Positions 14,107 to 14,516 of a stretch of DNA of 14,516 nucleotides are shown here, piece after piece; position 1 is the stretch's first letter, and each line of letters opens with the position of its first letter. The stretch is from NCBI GenBank assembly GCA_028717405.1, contig JAQUNY010000026.1, positions 1 to 14,516 on the forward strand. The letters are read 5' to 3'. Under the pieces are notes generated by a model. It was not told the DNA's origin and did not search any database. It saw only the letters and a program-made list of their open reading frames with translations. The translations under genes were made by a program, and so were the position numbers. This stretch comes from Eubacteriales bacterium. GTDB taxonomy: Bacteria; Bacillota; Clostridia; JAQUNY01.

Positions 14107-14516
14107 TTGAAAGAATATGCTGTGGACAAAATAAGGAATATCTGTCTGCTGGGACATGGCGGAACAGGTAAGACAACACTCGCGGAAGCACTGATATATA
14201 ACACGGGAGTGCTCGACAGACTTGGCAAGGTCGACGACGGGACATCCGTGATGGATTTTGACCAGGAAGAAATAAAAAGAAAAATTTCTATCAGCACAGC
14301 CATTTCAATATGCGAATGGAAAGACCATAAAATTAACATAATTGACACACCCGGATATTTCGACTTTGTCGGCGAAGTAAAGCAGGGAATAAGGGTAGCG
14401 GATTGCGCCGTCATAGTACTTACAGCCAAAACAGGAGTGGCAGTCGGAACCGAGAAGTCCTGGGCGTTTGCGGCTGAACAAAAAATCCCGGTGGCATTTT
14501 GTATAAGCAAGATGGA
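14107..14516 (+). CDS. EF-G-like translation factor GTPase, N-terminal part, runs off the right edge
   Basis: This is the GTPase domain of an elongation factor G paralogue of the kind often found beside canonical fusA in clostridia; its exact role on the ribosome is not settled. The 136 visible codons show G1 GHGGTGKTT (16-24), a switch I region EEIKRKISIST (54-64), G3 DTPGYFDF (80-87) and G4 ISKMD (133-137). Canonical EF-G has RGIT in switch I, DTPGH in G3 and NKxD in G4. Here they are RKIS, DTPGY and SKMD, so it is a paralogue and not housekeeping EF-G. The start is TTG 14107, six bases after GGGGGAG (14094-14100); no ATG fits. It is preceded by a leader of about 217 nt with strong secondary structure, which suggests regulation at the RNA level. 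The remaining domains lie outside the window. Confidence 0.88.
   Translation, partial: MKEYAVDKIRNICLLGHGGTGKTTLAEALIYNTGVLDRLGKVDDGTSVMDFDQEEIKRKISISTAISICEWKDHKINIIDTPGYFDFVGEVKQGIRVADCAVIVLTAKTGVAVGTEKSWAFAAEQKIPVAFCISKM

Noticed and set aside
13959..14510. Long minus-strand ORF opposite the EF-G-like gene
   Set aside because: It is antisense to a clearly coding GTPase domain with G1, G3 and G4 motifs, has no ribosome site, and gives a low-complexity Ser-rich product.

Overview
The window looks like a chromosomal segment of a low-to-mid GC, Gram-positive anaerobe of the class Clostridia. The grounds are strong AGGAGG-type ribosome binding sites, frequent ATA and AGG codons, TTG and GTG starts, a 444-residue GSI-alpha glutamine synthetase, a Rex repressor, an iron-sulfur flavoprotein and a paralogous EF-G-like GTPase. 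The species cannot be named from the sequence alone. No phage, plasmid or CRISPR module is present.

Layout. (1) 1-3142, plus strand: the 3' part of a lipoprotein solute-binding protein that enters from the left edge, a strong intrinsic terminator, then a separately promoted MFS transporter. (2) 3120-4643, minus strand: an iron-sulfur flavoprotein of the NADPH-dependent FMN reductase type, then phoU. Directly downstream of phoU is a short scar that reads as the last residues of a sensor histidine kinase and, less certainly, a piece of a response regulator receiver domain. A phoP-phoR-like pair was probably deleted here. (3) 4644-8936, plus strand: a possible 53-codon orphan ORF, then a two-gene carbohydrate unit made of a NagB-type glucosamine-6-phosphate deaminase/isomerase and a 1035-residue cytoplasmic glycoside hydrolase resembling GH106. 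(4) 9113-11124, plus strand: glnA followed 17 bases later by rex. (5) 11183-13377, minus strand: aroF (type I-beta DAHP synthase) and tyrA (prephenate dehydrogenase with ACT domain), overlapping by ATGA. These are the first step of the shikimate pathway and the tyrosine branch. rex and tyrA converge on an 18-bp x 4 tandem repeat. (6) 13409-14106: about 700 bases without a protein gene. They hold a REP-like inverted repeat cluster, a perfect dyad, an extended -10 promoter and a leader RNA of about 215 nt with a convincing H-type pseudoknot. (7) 14107 to the right edge: the start of an EF-G-like GTPase gene.

Most genes are ordinary metabolism. The parts that deserve a second look are the structured leader of the EF-G-like gene, the phoPR-like scar after phoU, the tandem repeat that copies the 3' end of tyrA with its stop codon, the REP-like cluster, and the pairing of a NagB homologue with a GH106-like enzyme.
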